The notes: generated from the letters alone by a model not told the origin. A stretch of 64,000 nt of DNA from JANYHH01 sp965249745 (GCA_965249745.1 OZ252252.1:186001-250000), one strand, 5' to 3'; shown: positions 51,387-59,853, counted from the first letter of the stretch. Numbers and translations are program-made.

Positions 51387-51902
51387 TCAAAGTTTGATCG
51401 CGTAGAAATTCAGTTCCACCGCGTCCGGGGCTAACCTGACCGCCCTTTCAAACCGCAACCCAATCGTCTCGAGCACGCGAATCGAGCCGGTGTTGCCCGG
51501 TGTCGTGATCCCAGCGAGGCGTGGCAGCTTCAGATCATCCCTGGCGTGCGCCAGAACGGCCCGTGCCGCCTCGAGCATGTAACCGTGTCCGGTGAATTCC
51601 GGGAGCAGCGCGAAGCCGATGTCCACATCGTCCAGCGTCTCGCGTTTGATCGGACCGCACATGCCGATTGGCGTGCCATCACCGGTCAGGCTCAGATGAT
51701 ACGGTCCAAACCCTAGGGTTTCGTACATTGTGATCGGTCCGTTCAGAAGGTACTTCTCGGCGTCTGCAAGCGTTTTAATGCCGCGATCCCCGATGAACTG
51801 CAACCAGCCGGGGGAGTTCAGCAACTCGAGGATCAAGGGAGCGTCGTTCAACTCAAAGTGACGCAGCCTGAGACGTTCGGTTCGCAGGGAAAACGGGTTC
51901 AC
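51387..51902 (-). CDS. GNAT-family N-acetyltransferase, RimJ/RimL type
   Basis: A 171-residue acetyltransferase: N-terminal RTERLRLRHFELNDAPLILELL, acetyl-CoA motif LLPEFTGHGYMLEAARAVLAHA at about 95-115 (GxGxxxE-type) and C-terminal NTGSIRVLETIGLRFE. RimJ/RimL enzymes acetylate N-terminal Ala/Ser of ribosomal proteins, but most paralogues are uncharacterised. The GTG start overlaps the stop of the EamA gene, so both are co-translated. Confidence 0.85.
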   Translation of the reverse strand: MNPFSLRTERLRLRHFELNDAPLILELLNSPGWLQFIGDRGIKTLADAEKYLLNGPITMYETLGFGPYHLSLTGDGTPIGMCGPIKRETLDDVDIGFALLPEFTGHGYMLEAARAVLAHARDDLKLPRLAGITTPGNTGSIRVLETIGLRFERAVRLAPDAVELNFYAIKL

Positions 51903-52801
51903 AAGCGTGTCTCCAGGGTGATCTCATCGCGGGTGGATTCGGGGCGCGCCAGCAGCGCGGCGATGAACAGCAGAACGGCGGCGATGCCGAATCCGACGCC
52001 CAGATGTTCACCCAATAGGGCGGCTCCCAGCAAAGATCCGACCAGCGGTTGCGCGAAGAAGGCGATGCCGCTCAGCACACTGCCCGCCCTCGAGACGCCG
52101 TACACCCAGAGCGCGAAGGCAATCGCGGTGCTGACGACCCCCAGGTACAGGATACCGAGCACGATTCCCGGCGTGAGCGCACCGATGCCTCGCGTACCGA
52201 GTTCAAACGGTAGGATGAGTAGCGTCCCGAACAGTCCGACGAGGCTCGCCCAGCCGGTCACCACGAACGGGTCGTGCCGTTCCACGACTTGCGAGCCGAT
52301 AATCCCGAGAACTCCCCAGGAGACCGCCGCCACCAAGAGCCAGACGATCCCCTCGAGACTCGCGCCGTTGCCGCCGCCGAGCGCGTAGAGCACGAGCAAT
52401 GCCGCCGCGCCCAGACCCGTGCCCAGCCAAGCTTTCCAGGAGATTCGCTCTAATCCGAAGGCCGCGGAGAGAGCGACCGTCACGAGCGGCGCGGCTGTCG
52501 TGATGAGGCTCCCCAGCGCCGCGCCCGCGAGGGCCGTGCCCGCGAACTGAGCGCTGATCGAAAGCGTGTACCCAATCACGCCCATCAGCACGACCCGCCC
52601 CCAGACCGCTCGAGGTAAGCGCCAGTCGCGGTTACTCAGCCGGTAGAACAGCAGAATCGTGGCGGCGCTGACCGCCATGCGCAGGCTGACCAGTGTCACG
52701 GGCGGAAAGACCTCGAGGACGATTTTGGAGATCACGTACATGCCGCCCCAGATCGCTGAGGCGATGGCGGCGGCGAGCATACCTCGTTGCGTGTCATTCA
52801 C
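51899..52801 (-). CDS. EamA/DMT-family transporter
   Basis: A 300-residue membrane protein with ten predicted helices formed by two EamA repeats, each of about five helices (first repeat from MLAAAIASAIWGGMYVISKI, second from GIVWLLVAAVSWGVLGIIGS). Family members move drugs, amino acids or nucleotide sugars. The substrate is unknown. It ends inside the start of the acetyltransferase gene, which may modify or relate to its substrate. Confidence 0.88.
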   Translation of the reverse strand: MNDTQRGMLAAAIASAIWGGMYVISKIVLEVFPPVTLVSLRMAVSAATILLFYRLSNRDWRLPRAVWGRVVLMGVIGYTLSISAQFAGTALAGAALGSLITTAAPLVTVALSAAFGLERISWKAWLGTGLGAAALLVLYALGGGNGASLEGIVWLLVAAVSWGVLGIIGSQVVERHDPFVVTGWASLVGLFGTLLILPFELGTRGIGALTPGIVLGILYLGVVSTAIAFALWVYGVSRAGSVLSGIAFFAQPLVGSLLGAALLGEHLGVGFGIAAVLLFIAALLARPESTRDEITLETRL

Positions 52802-52925
52802 GGCGCTTCAGAGTTTAACCGGTTTGCTCACGTCGTTGGGAACGTATCAGACCGTCTCACTCCCGTGTCACTCGAGGTCAATGCAATCGTTTTCAGCTTT
52901 ATTTAGTTCGTCACAAACGCGGGCG

Positions 52926-53021
52926 TTGACACTTCACATTTACAAATCCTATACTTCGGGTCCAGTGAAACTCGAGCTGCCCATCCCCTGAAACCGCTTT
53001 GACCGCCCCTGGGCGGTTTTT
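52926..53021 (+). promoter_or_regulatory. Strong promoter followed by leader peptide and terminator (candidate attenuator)
   Basis: TTGACA (52926-52931), an 18-bp spacer and TATACT (52950-52955) form a strong promoter. The transcript would begin near 52962. An eight-codon frame (VKLELPIP, GTG 52965, stop 52989-52991) comes next, then a terminator (ACCGCCC-CT-GGGCGGT, TTTT; 53002-53021). The gene at 53053 is 31 bp further on, so an attenuator is possible; a small RNA is the alternative. Confidence 0.55.
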
Positions 53022-53052
53022 GTGTCTTTCACGGCTCGAGACGGAGGTGTTC

Positions 53053-53433
53053 ATGATGAAAGTGGTTCTCTCGAGCGAGGAAATCTTGCGTGGCCTGAAG
53101 CATTACCGCCGCATTGCCAAGCAGGATTTGCTGCGGGCCCCGGAGACACCGGCTCCCGATGCCTTCACCAAACACGCCGAGGCGCGCCGCGAGGTCTACG
53201 GTTCGCTGGCGGAACTGGCCGAGGCCGGAGCGCCCGAGGATGTCGTCGGACGCGCCTTAGAGCTGTACCGCACCCTTCCTTTCGTGAATGGGACCGCCGA
53301 GGACGCGTACCCAGACGTGAAGGGCAAAGAGAACGCGTTGGAGAACTTCTTCCTGATGATCGGCCTGGACCCGAAGGTGCGCCGCGAGGCGCGGCGAGAG
53401 CGCCAGCCGCTCGAGGCGAAAGTCGCCGTTTAA
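53053..53433 (+). CDS. Hypothetical helical protein, 126 aa
   Basis: Not recognised. It is a highly charged helical protein (EEILRGLKHYRRIAKQDLLR, ARREVYGSLAELAEAG), with a middle segment LYRTLPFVNGTAEDAYPDVKG. The start has two ATGs (53053 and 53056) after a GGAGGTG ribosome-binding site. The preceding promoter-terminator leader suggests that expression is controlled by attenuation. A CTCGAG-stem terminator follows. Confidence 0.6.
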   Translation: MMKVVLSSEEILRGLKHYRRIAKQDLLRAPETPAPDAFTKHAEARREVYGSLAELAEAGAPEDVVGRALELYRTLPFVNGTAEDAYPDVKGKENALENFFLMIGLDPKVRREARRERQPLEAKVAV

Positions 53434-53448
53434 TCCACGAGTATCTTC

Positions 53449-53482
53449 AGCGCCTCGAGCGTAAACGCTCGAGGCGCTTTTT
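53449..53482 (+). terminator. Intrinsic terminator with CTCGAG in both arms
   Basis: AGCGCCTCGAGCG-TAAA-CGCTCGAGGCGCT is a perfect 13-bp stem followed by TTTT, 15 bp beyond the stop of the helical protein gene. It repeats the design of the terminator at 5213, although the two are otherwise unrelated. Confidence 0.95.
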
Positions 53483-53670
53483 GGTGCTGCCATCTTGTGC
53501 TCGGGGGACCGCAAGGTCAGCTACGGCACACAGTTTTTCGCGGGGGCAAATCTTTTCCTGGATTGCAACTCGAGGATGGACCGAGCAGACCCGGCTGGAC
53601 GCGGAGTTCGCCCCGCGTTTTGTGGCACGCCTTCCGCTCTGCTTCAGACAGAATCCGTAGAATTCCACGC

Positions 53671-54321
53671 ATGTCAGACGCCACCACTCGTCACGCCGAA
53701 CTCGAGGCGGTCCGGCAGGTCTGCGTCACCTGCGTGGAATGCAAACTCTCCACGACGCGCCGCCACGTCGTGTTCGGTGAGGGCGACCAAGACGCGCAAC
53801 TGATGGTGATCGGCGAAGGGCCCGGTGAGGAGGAGGACCGCACCGGACGCCCGTTCGTCGGGCGTGGCGGGCAACTGCTGGATCAGATTCTGGCGGCGGC
53901 CGGGATTCCCAGGGAGAGCGTCTTCATTGCCAATATCGTCAAGTGCCGCCCGCCGGGGAACCGCAACCCGGAACCCGACGAGACGGCCTCCTGCCAGCAC
54001 TGGCTCTTGGATCAGATTCGTCTGGTGCAACCGCAACTGATCGTGACGCTGGGGAACGTTCCGACCCAATGGGCATTGGAGACCACGCAGGGCATCACCA
54101 AAACTCGAGGGCAGTGGGGAACCTTCAAAAAACTCTCGCAGCCGATCAAGGTCATGCCGATGTTTCACCCGGCGTACCTGCTGCGTAACCCGGTTCGCAC
54201 CACGGGCGGCCCGAAGTGGCTGACCTGGCAGGACATCAAAGCCGTCAAAGTCGAGTTGGACAGCCTCGGGGAGAAGCCCTCAGAGGTCAGACTCGAGGTG
54301 GAACAGACGGGCTTGTTCTAA
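53671..54321 (+). CDS. Uracil-DNA glycosylase, family 4
   Basis: An Fe-S uracil-DNA glycosylase of 216 residues. The N-terminus has Cys18, Cys21 and Cys24 (CVTCVEC), and later cysteines occur in IVKCRPPGNRNP and ASCQHW, supplying the [4Fe-4S] ligands. Motif A is GEGPGEEEDRTGRPFVGRGG (about 50-70) and motif B is HPAYLLRNP near 165. It removes uracil from DNA and is typical of thermophiles and Deinococcota. A -10 TAGAAT ends 7 bp before the ATG, a leaderless start. Confidence 0.95.
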   Translation: MSDATTRHAELEAVRQVCVTCVECKLSTTRRHVVFGEGDQDAQLMVIGEGPGEEEDRTGRPFVGRGGQLLDQILAAAGIPRESVFIANIVKCRPPGNRNPEPDETASCQHWLLDQIRLVQPQLIVTLGNVPTQWALETTQGITKTRGQWGTFKKLSQPIKVMPMFHPAYLLRNPVRTTGGPKWLTWQDIKAVKVELDSLGEKPSEVRLEVEQTGLF

Positions 54322-54381
54322 ATCAGTGTCTCGAGGGGCTGGTATGGCTTAATCGCAAGGCTCGAGGTTGCAGCGGTTTAC

Positions 54382-54807
54382 TCAGGGCTGAAGCGATTCG
54401 GCGTACTTCCGGTAGTTCTCCAAAATCGCGCCCCAACCCGCCTGCTGAAGTTCGGCTGGGTTCGTTCCCTCCGGCTCGAAGGTTTCCGTGACCCGAGTCT
54501 CAGCGTCTGAAATCCGCTCGAAGCGCACCTCCATCAGGCGTCCGTCACCCATCCTGGACGCGATCCGATCCAAGTGAAAGACCTCGCTGTGCTCGCCGCC
54601 GAAATCGAACGCCATACTCCCATCCTTAGCGGCCATGCGACTCGAGAACGCCCCGCCGACCCGGAGGTCGTTGCTGGCGCTCGGGCAATGCCAGTCGTCG
54701 GACGCGAAGTTCCAACTCGTGATGTGCTCGGGTTGCGTCCAAGCTTGCCAGGCGCGTTCAACTGGAGCGTGGACGGTCGTGGAAACGGTGATCGCGTCTG
54801 CATTCAT
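54382..54807 (-). CDS. SRPBCC (AHSA1-type START-fold) protein
   Basis: A 141-residue protein with the AHSA1/SRPBCC ligand-binding fold: ITVSTTVHAPVERAWQAWTQPEHITSWNFAS at the start, VGGAFSSRMAAKDGSMAFDFGG in the middle, and a C-terminal helix GWGAILENYRKYAESL. A hydrophobic cavity binder; function unknown. A -10 TAGACT lies 6 bp before the ATG on the minus strand. Confidence 0.85.
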   Translation of the reverse strand: MNADAITVSTTVHAPVERAWQAWTQPEHITSWNFASDDWHCPSASNDLRVGGAFSSRMAAKDGSMAFDFGGEHSEVFHLDRIASRMGDGRLMEVRFERISDAETRVTETFEPEGTNPAELQQAGWGAILENYRKYAESLQP

Positions 54808-54891
54808 GCCTGAAGTCTAGCGCAATTGGCAGCACGGTGAAGATGGGTGCTCGGCAGAACTGTCCAGTAGATGTTCAGTAGAATACCGGGC

Positions 54892-55680
54892 GTGCCGATC
54901 TCTCTTCCAGATGTCTCGAGCCTGAGCGGTGTGCTGGGCGAGATCTGTCGTGACCGCCGCGACGATTACCGCGATGCCTCGACCGACGTACCGCTCGAGC
55001 CGATCGTTGGCGCACAGCGTTTTGAAGCCGCCCTGCGCGGTCATGATCTGAAACTGATCGCCGAGGTCAAACGCTCCAAACCGAGCGCCACGATCAACTT
55101 GGACCTGAACGCCACTCATGCCGCCCAGCAGTACGTGGCGGGCGGTGCCAGCGCCATCAGCGTCCTGACCGAAACGCGCCGCTTCAACGGATCGCTCGAG
55201 GACTTGCGGGCGGTGATCGCTGGCGTAGACGTGCCGGTGCTCCGAAAGGACTTCACGGTTCACCCGCAGATGATCGTGGAGGCGCAGACCGCTGGAGCCA
55301 GCGCCGTGCTGTTGCTGGTCAATGTTCTTAAAGCGCTGACGGGCGAATATCTGGACCTGACGCATCACCTCGGGTTGGACGCGCTCGTGGAGGTTCACAC
55401 CGAAGAGGAATTGGAGATCGCGCTGCAAAGCGGGGCGCGCATGATCGGCGTCAACAACCGTGACCTGCACACCTTGGAAATGAACCTGGGAACTGCGCCC
55501 AGAGTTGGATTGCTGGCCCGAGAATACGACTTCGAGGGCGTGCTAGTCGCACTCAGCGGCTACTCTAACCGCGCCGAGCTGATCTCATTGGAAGGCGTGT
55601 TCGACGCGGTGCTGATCGGCTCGAGTCTGGCGGGAGCGGGCGATATCGTTGGGGCGACGCGGGGGTTACTGGGTCGCTGA
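54892..55680 (+). CDS. trpC: Indole-3-glycerol phosphate synthase
   Basis: A TIM-barrel enzyme of 262 residues that forms the indole ring in tryptophan synthesis. Catalytic and substrate residues sit in IAEVKRSKPSATIN (Lys), GASAISVLTETRRFNGSLED (Glu), VLRKDF (Lys), VEVHTEEELE and IGVNNRDLHT (Glu/Asn). The last strand is AVLIGSSLAGAGD. I chose GTG 54892 because TAGAAT ends 7 bp before it; an ATG at 54871 overlaps that -10. No other trp gene is in the window. Confidence 0.93.
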   Translation: MPISLPDVSSLSGVLGEICRDRRDDYRDASTDVPLEPIVGAQRFEAALRGHDLKLIAEVKRSKPSATINLDLNATHAAQQYVAGGASAISVLTETRRFNGSLEDLRAVIAGVDVPVLRKDFTVHPQMIVEAQTAGASAVLLLVNVLKALTGEYLDLTHHLGLDALVEVHTEEELEIALQSGARMIGVNNRDLHTLEMNLGTAPRVGLLAREYDFEGVLVALSGYSNRAELISLEGVFDAVLIGSSLAGAGDIVGATRGLLGR

Positions 55681-55729
55681 AGAGTTTGGAATTGCACGAG
55701 ACTCGAGGGTGTTGGGTGGCTCGAGCCTC

Positions 55730-55835
55730 GTGCTTTGGGTTGGAGGAAGCGTTCTGGAAGTGGCCGGGTTTGGCATGCCAAACCCCTGGCTGCGTTTGCC
55801 AGACGCGGGTTAGGGGCAAAAATGCCCTACGAAAA
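55730..55835 (-). repeat. Partial copy of the structured dispersed repeat
   Basis: Contains GGGTTTGGC-AT-GCCAAACCC (55766-55785), a perfect 9-bp inverted repeat, and a second hairpin (AGGGGCA...TGCCCTA). TTGGGTTGGAGGAAGCG...GTGGCCGGG matches the equivalent part of the 51-kb copy only loosely. No mini-hairpin units are left. Confidence 0.55.
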
Positions 55836-55854
55836 AATCTGTTCACTCGAGGGT

Positions 55855-57090
55855 TCAGGGTTGAAACGCCCACTCGCCGTCGCGCAGAATCGCCATTGTT
55901 GAGCCATCGGCGCGTATCCCATCCACCTGCATGTCAGGGCTGCCAATCATCCAGTCCACGTGAATCTGACTGTCGTTACCGCCCGCCGCCATGAACGCCT
56001 CTGTCGGCATTTCAACGCCGTCGGTCAGCGTGTACTGGTAGGCTCGCCCCTGGGCGATGTGACAGGCGGCGTTCTCGTCGTACAACGTCTCCTGGAACAG
56101 TAACCCGGTCTGCGCCACGGGGCTGCTCGCGGCGACCAGCGCAACCTCGCCCAAGCGGGCGGCTCCCTCGTCGGTCTCGAGGAGCTGGTGCAGAACCTCC
56201 TCGTGGGTTTTGGCGCTGACTTTCACGGCGCGACCGTCTTTAAAGGTCATCGTTATGCCCTCGATCACCTTGCCGGAGTACGACAGCGATTTGCTGGCCC
56301 GCACAGTACCGTTGACGCCCTCGCGGTGCGGCAGCGTGAAGACCTCCTCGGTTGGCAGGTTTGGCACGTAGCGAATCCCGGAGTTGGTGTACGCCGACCC
56401 ACCCGCCCAGAGGTGCGCCTCGGGCAACTCGAGGCGCAAATCCGTGCCCGCCGCCTTGAACTCTAGGGCGCGCAGGTGCGCTGCGTTGAGTACGTCGCGC
56501 CTCGCCTCCAGGGCATCCACGTGCGCGTACCAGGCAGTGATCGGGTCGCTCTGATCGGCCCGGGAGACCTTGAAGATCGCGTCCCAGAGTTTTGAGACGG
56601 CTTCCTCCTCTGGCACGCCCGGAAAGACCCTGGCCGCCCAGGCGGGCACGGCGTACCCGACGATGCTCCAGTTGACCGCGCCCGTCCCGAAGGCCTGCAT
56701 GATCTTCTGCCCTCGAGCCGACACGGCCCGCAGCATCGTGCCGATTCGGGCGCTGTCCTCGGCTTCCAGCGCGCCGGGATCGCTGGCGAGGATGCTCAGG
56801 TACGCGTCGCCCCGCGCCACGGTCTCCTCGCGCACGCGAAACAACGCCTCCGGGATTTCCGTCAAGTACTCCGCTTTGGAATGCCGTAGGCGCTCGATTG
56901 TCACCCCATCATCCACCCACATGACATCCACCAGGCTCGCCCCGGCCCGGTACGCCGCCCCGGTGACCAGCCGCACGAGCGGCGCGGACTCGAGCGGGGC
57001 GCGAATGTTCAAGCGCTGACCGGGCTGCAAGTTGTTCCCGACCCGCACCGTCAGATGGGCCAATGCCTCGAGTTTTTCCGAAAAAGTCAT
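55855..57090 (-). CDS. Aminopeptidase, M29 family (AmpT/AmpS-like)
   Basis: A 411-residue metal-dependent aminopeptidase of the thermophilic M29 family. Typical pieces: VRVGNNLQPGQRLNIRAP at the start, VMWVDDGVTIERLRHS, VPNLPTEEVFTLPHREGVNGTV (metal ligands Glu and His), a middle MTFKDGR, and C-terminal HIAQGRAYQYTLTDG, GGNDSQIHVDWMIGSPD (His and Asp). Family length is about 400. A -10 TAAGCT ends 5 bp before the ATG. It trims peptides in the cytoplasm. Confidence 0.93.
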   Translation of the reverse strand: MTFSEKLEALAHLTVRVGNNLQPGQRLNIRAPLESAPLVRLVTGAAYRAGASLVDVMWVDDGVTIERLRHSKAEYLTEIPEALFRVREETVARGDAYLSILASDPGALEAEDSARIGTMLRAVSARGQKIMQAFGTGAVNWSIVGYAVPAWAARVFPGVPEEEAVSKLWDAIFKVSRADQSDPITAWYAHVDALEARRDVLNAAHLRALEFKAAGTDLRLELPEAHLWAGGSAYTNSGIRYVPNLPTEEVFTLPHREGVNGTVRASKSLSYSGKVIEGITMTFKDGRAVKVSAKTHEEVLHQLLETDEGAARLGEVALVAASSPVAQTGLLFQETLYDENAACHIAQGRAYQYTLTDGVEMPTEAFMAAGGNDSQIHVDWMIGSPDMQVDGIRADGSTMAILRDGEWAFQP

Positions 57091-57531
57091 GTGCGAGCTT
57101 ACCCGAGGTCATGATGCGAGAGCGCCCGACGGCGCAAGTTCAGGAGCGGGTTAGTCCCAAGGTGATTGGAAGTCGCACAACTCGAGTCATGTAATTTCCC
57201 GTAGGGGTTTGACATATCAAACGCGGCCACCTTTGAGCACGCCGATCACGTCCCCCACATCGCGTAGGGGTGAACGGCCGTTCGCCCCGCCACCAACGCC
57301 ATCACTCGAGACAACCCAAGAAAACGTTTCTCGAGGAAGGTTGAGGTCAAGGGCAGCTCGCTGCGCGGCCTCTCCCGTCGTGCCGAAGGCACGCAATCCA
57401 TACTGCCGAAGGCACGCAATGAATATTGCCGAAGGCACGCAATCACTCCTGGGAGAGGCGAAAAAGTTTTCGTCTGGTTCGAGAGGCAGGTTGAACAGAC
57501 TCGAGACGACTGGAATCAATCGCGTTTTACC
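57091..57531. other. Intergenic region dominated by a structured repeat
   Basis: No gene. Most of the 441 bp is the dispersed repeat at 57200-57464. Long open frames across it come from the repeat and lack translation signals. The remaining 60-100 bp on each side show nothing recognisable beyond CTCGAG sites. Confidence 0.5.
57200..57464 (+). repeat. Structured dispersed repeat, copy 2 (largest)
   Basis: Starts CGTAGGGGTTTGACATATCA (hairpin 57207-57222), goes through CCACCTTTGAGCACG, has an extra GTAGGGGTGAACGGCCGTTC hairpin (57264-57288), then CCACCAACG...CTCGAGACAACCCAAGAAAA and three 23-bp units with TGCCGAAGGCACGCAAT, ending GGGAGAGGCGAAA. The shared ends with the 51-kb copy show that this is one element family. 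Confidence 0.8.
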
Positions 57532-59163
57532 TCAGCGAATCTCGAGGCTGTCCGGCAGCGCCGCCCAGACCTGCGTTTTCACTTGCAAAACTCGGGCCAG
57601 CGCGGCCAGATCGGTTGGGGCGATGTACTTGGCGGGCGGGGTGAAGCTCGTGACGCCCGCGCTGTCCGGCAGGCCCGCCAGACGTTTGGCGGTTCTAATG
57701 CCGTCGAACAGCGTTCCCAGTTCGTCCACCAGCCCGTTCTGCAAGCCTTGCGCACCGCTCCAGATGCGTCCTCGAGCCAACGCTTCCACCCCGGCCGCGC
57801 TCAGGCCGCGACCCTCGGCGACCCTGGTTTTGAAGGTCTGATAGATCCGTTCCACCAAACGGGTCATGTTCTGCCGCTCTGAATCGGATAGCGGTCGGTC
57901 GGGACTCCCGTAGTCGGCGTGATCGGCGAGCTTGATCGTTTCCGGCTTGAAGCCCAACCGCGCCCACAGCTCACTGCTGTCCGGGTGCAGGTTGAACACG
58001 CCGATGCTGCCGGTGATCGTGCTCGGGGCGGCGATGATTCGCGTAGCGTTGCAGGCCACATAGTAGCCGCCGCTGGCGGCCAGTTCACCCATCACTACGA
58101 CGACCGGTTTGACACGCTTGGCGCGTTCCACCTCGCGCCAGATCAGTTCGGATGCCAGGGCGCTCCCGCCGGGCGAATCCACGTGGAAGACAATCGCTTT
58201 GACGTTCTTGTCCTGCGCCGCCGCCCTGAGGGCCCGCACGAGGCTGTACCCGCCCGCTTGCTTGCCACCAATCAGCGGAATCGGGAGTGGCACGTTGCGC
58301 GATTCGCCGTCCGCGATGCCACCCTCTAAGCTCACCAGCGCGATGGACCCAGAATCGTCCCAGCGCAGTTCCGGCGGCGCGAACCGCAGGGCTTCCACGA
58401 CCGGCTTGGCGTTCAGGGTCAACTCGTCTTCAAACCGCACCCCCGTGAGCAATCCCCGCTCGAGCGCCTCGTCTGCCATCATTGGCGCGGCGTTGATAGC
58501 GTCACGCACCTGAGAAACCTCGAGTTGGCGTCCCGTGGCGATCGTTTCGAGCCAGTGATCTTGCACGCTCGTCAGCAGCGCCGTCAGGCTTTCGCGGTAC
58601 GCGTCGCTGAAGCCTGTCGCGGTGAACCGCTCCGGCGCGGCTTTGTACTCGCTGCGACGCTCGAACTCTAGGTTGATCCCGATCTTCTTCAGGGTCTCGC
58701 CCAGAAACACGACTCGAGACGCCACGCCGGTCGCGCCCATGACGCCCTCGGAGAGCATCACGAACTCGTCGCAGGCGCTACTCAAGTACAGCGTCAGGTT
58801 GTCGGTACCGTCGGCGTAAAGGGTCACGCGCTTCCCGGTGGCTCTGAATTCCTCGAGCGCTTGCCGCAGGGCAGCGGCTGTGGCCAGCCCACACTCGAGA
58901 CCGCGATTCAGCAAAATCAGGTGCTCCAAGGCTGGAACCTTCGCCAGCGCCTCGAGCTTGCGCTGGAATTCCGGCAGGCTTTCCACTCTGGGTTGACCAG
59001 GGATTGGGATCGGTACAGGCAGCGGATTGCCGGGGCGGGTTACCGGGTACGCGCCCTTCAGTTCCAAGATCACGCTTGTCGGGGCTTCGCCGGGCAGCAG
59101 TTTCAAGCCCTGCGCGACGAGCGCGGCCGCGTTGCGCGTGACGTTCTTCAGGATTGGATTCAC
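57532..59163 (-). CDS. sppA: Signal peptide peptidase SppA, long (67K) type
   Basis: A 543-residue membrane-associated serine protease that degrades cleaved signal peptides. It has the long two-domain architecture. The nucleophile Ser lies in GELAASGGYYVACNATRI in the C-terminal domain, and VFHVDSPGGSALASELIWRE and ITGSIGVFNL are typical. The general-base Lys is probably in the N-terminal half near RSEYKAAPERF. GTG 59163 was chosen because TATCCT ends 5 bp before it; a longer frame adds 52 unlikely residues. Confidence 0.9.
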   Translation of the reverse strand: MNPILKNVTRNAAALVAQGLKLLPGEAPTSVILELKGAYPVTRPGNPLPVPIPIPGQPRVESLPEFQRKLEALAKVPALEHLILLNRGLECGLATAAALRQALEEFRATGKRVTLYADGTDNLTLYLSSACDEFVMLSEGVMGATGVASRVVFLGETLKKIGINLEFERRSEYKAAPERFTATGFSDAYRESLTALLTSVQDHWLETIATGRQLEVSQVRDAINAAPMMADEALERGLLTGVRFEDELTLNAKPVVEALRFAPPELRWDDSGSIALVSLEGGIADGESRNVPLPIPLIGGKQAGGYSLVRALRAAAQDKNVKAIVFHVDSPGGSALASELIWREVERAKRVKPVVVVMGELAASGGYYVACNATRIIAAPSTITGSIGVFNLHPDSSELWARLGFKPETIKLADHADYGSPDRPLSDSERQNMTRLVERIYQTFKTRVAEGRGLSAAGVEALARGRIWSGAQGLQNGLVDELGTLFDGIRTAKRLAGLPDSAGVTSFTPPAKYIAPTDLAALARVLQVKTQVWAALPDSLEIR

Positions 59164-59388
59164 ACGGCAGGATACGGTGCGCTCTATGAAAAGGTTCCGG
59201 GACAGATGGGATGCGGTCAACCCCACGCCCGGCGTGATGACTTCAACTCGAGCGCCGGTCGGCGGGAATGACCGGCAACCCTCGAGAAGTTCGCTTGGAT
59301 AGCCGCGTTTAAACCGCACTCGGGGCAGTTTGACCTCGAGCGATCAGATTTGGAGCGATCATTCCCAAGCTCGAGCGACTGTTAGGGA

Positions 59389-59682
59389 TCAGCTCCAGTC
59401 TTGGACCGCGACCGCCTCACCGCCCTCCACGCTCACCACGGGCCGGGTGTAATTCGCGCCCCAGGTGACTTCCAACGTGGCACGGTCAAAGCTTTTCGGG
59501 CCAACGATGCCCTTGCGCACGAAGTACCCACCGTTTTCGCTCGGGGAGATATCGCCGGATTTGGTGAAGCGCACCTCGACGATCTCGCCGTGACGAGCGG
59601 TTTTGACACGCACCCGAAACACGTTCTGGGATTCTACCTTGAGAAACTGCGGTTCGCTGGGCTTGCGGCGCATGAAGAACAT
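59389..59682 (-). CDS. Hypothetical small basic protein, 97 aa
   Basis: A 97-residue protein starting MFFMRRKPSEPQFLKVESQNVF. It is beta-rich with a positively charged N-terminus and ends AVAVQDWS. No family recognised; it might be an OB-like or beta-barrel protein. A -10 TAGGAT lies 7 bp before the ATG, so it appears to be transcribed as a leaderless message. Confidence 0.55.
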   Translation of the reverse strand: MFFMRRKPSEPQFLKVESQNVFRVRVKTARHGEIVEVRFTKSGDISPSENGGYFVRKGIVGPKSFDRATLEVTWGANYTRPVVSVEGGEAVAVQDWS

Positions 59683-59853
59683 ACCGTGAATCCTACCGGG
59701 ATTTCGCCTGTCCGATTGATTCGCGTCGCCCGCGCTGAAGGCGGTCCCATGTCCCAGACAGGGTTTTGGTTCGCTCTTTGTGGAGCTGAGTACGCACGGA
59801 TCAGGAGTTGATTTAACTCGGCTGATTCAAGCTCGAGGGGCAGCGCGAATCAG

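Noticed and set aside
57377..57450. Possible CRISPR array from 23-bp periodic repeats
   Set aside because: The spacers would be only a few bases long, the repeat contains its own mini-hairpin, and no cas genes are near. It is an internal tandem of the structured element.
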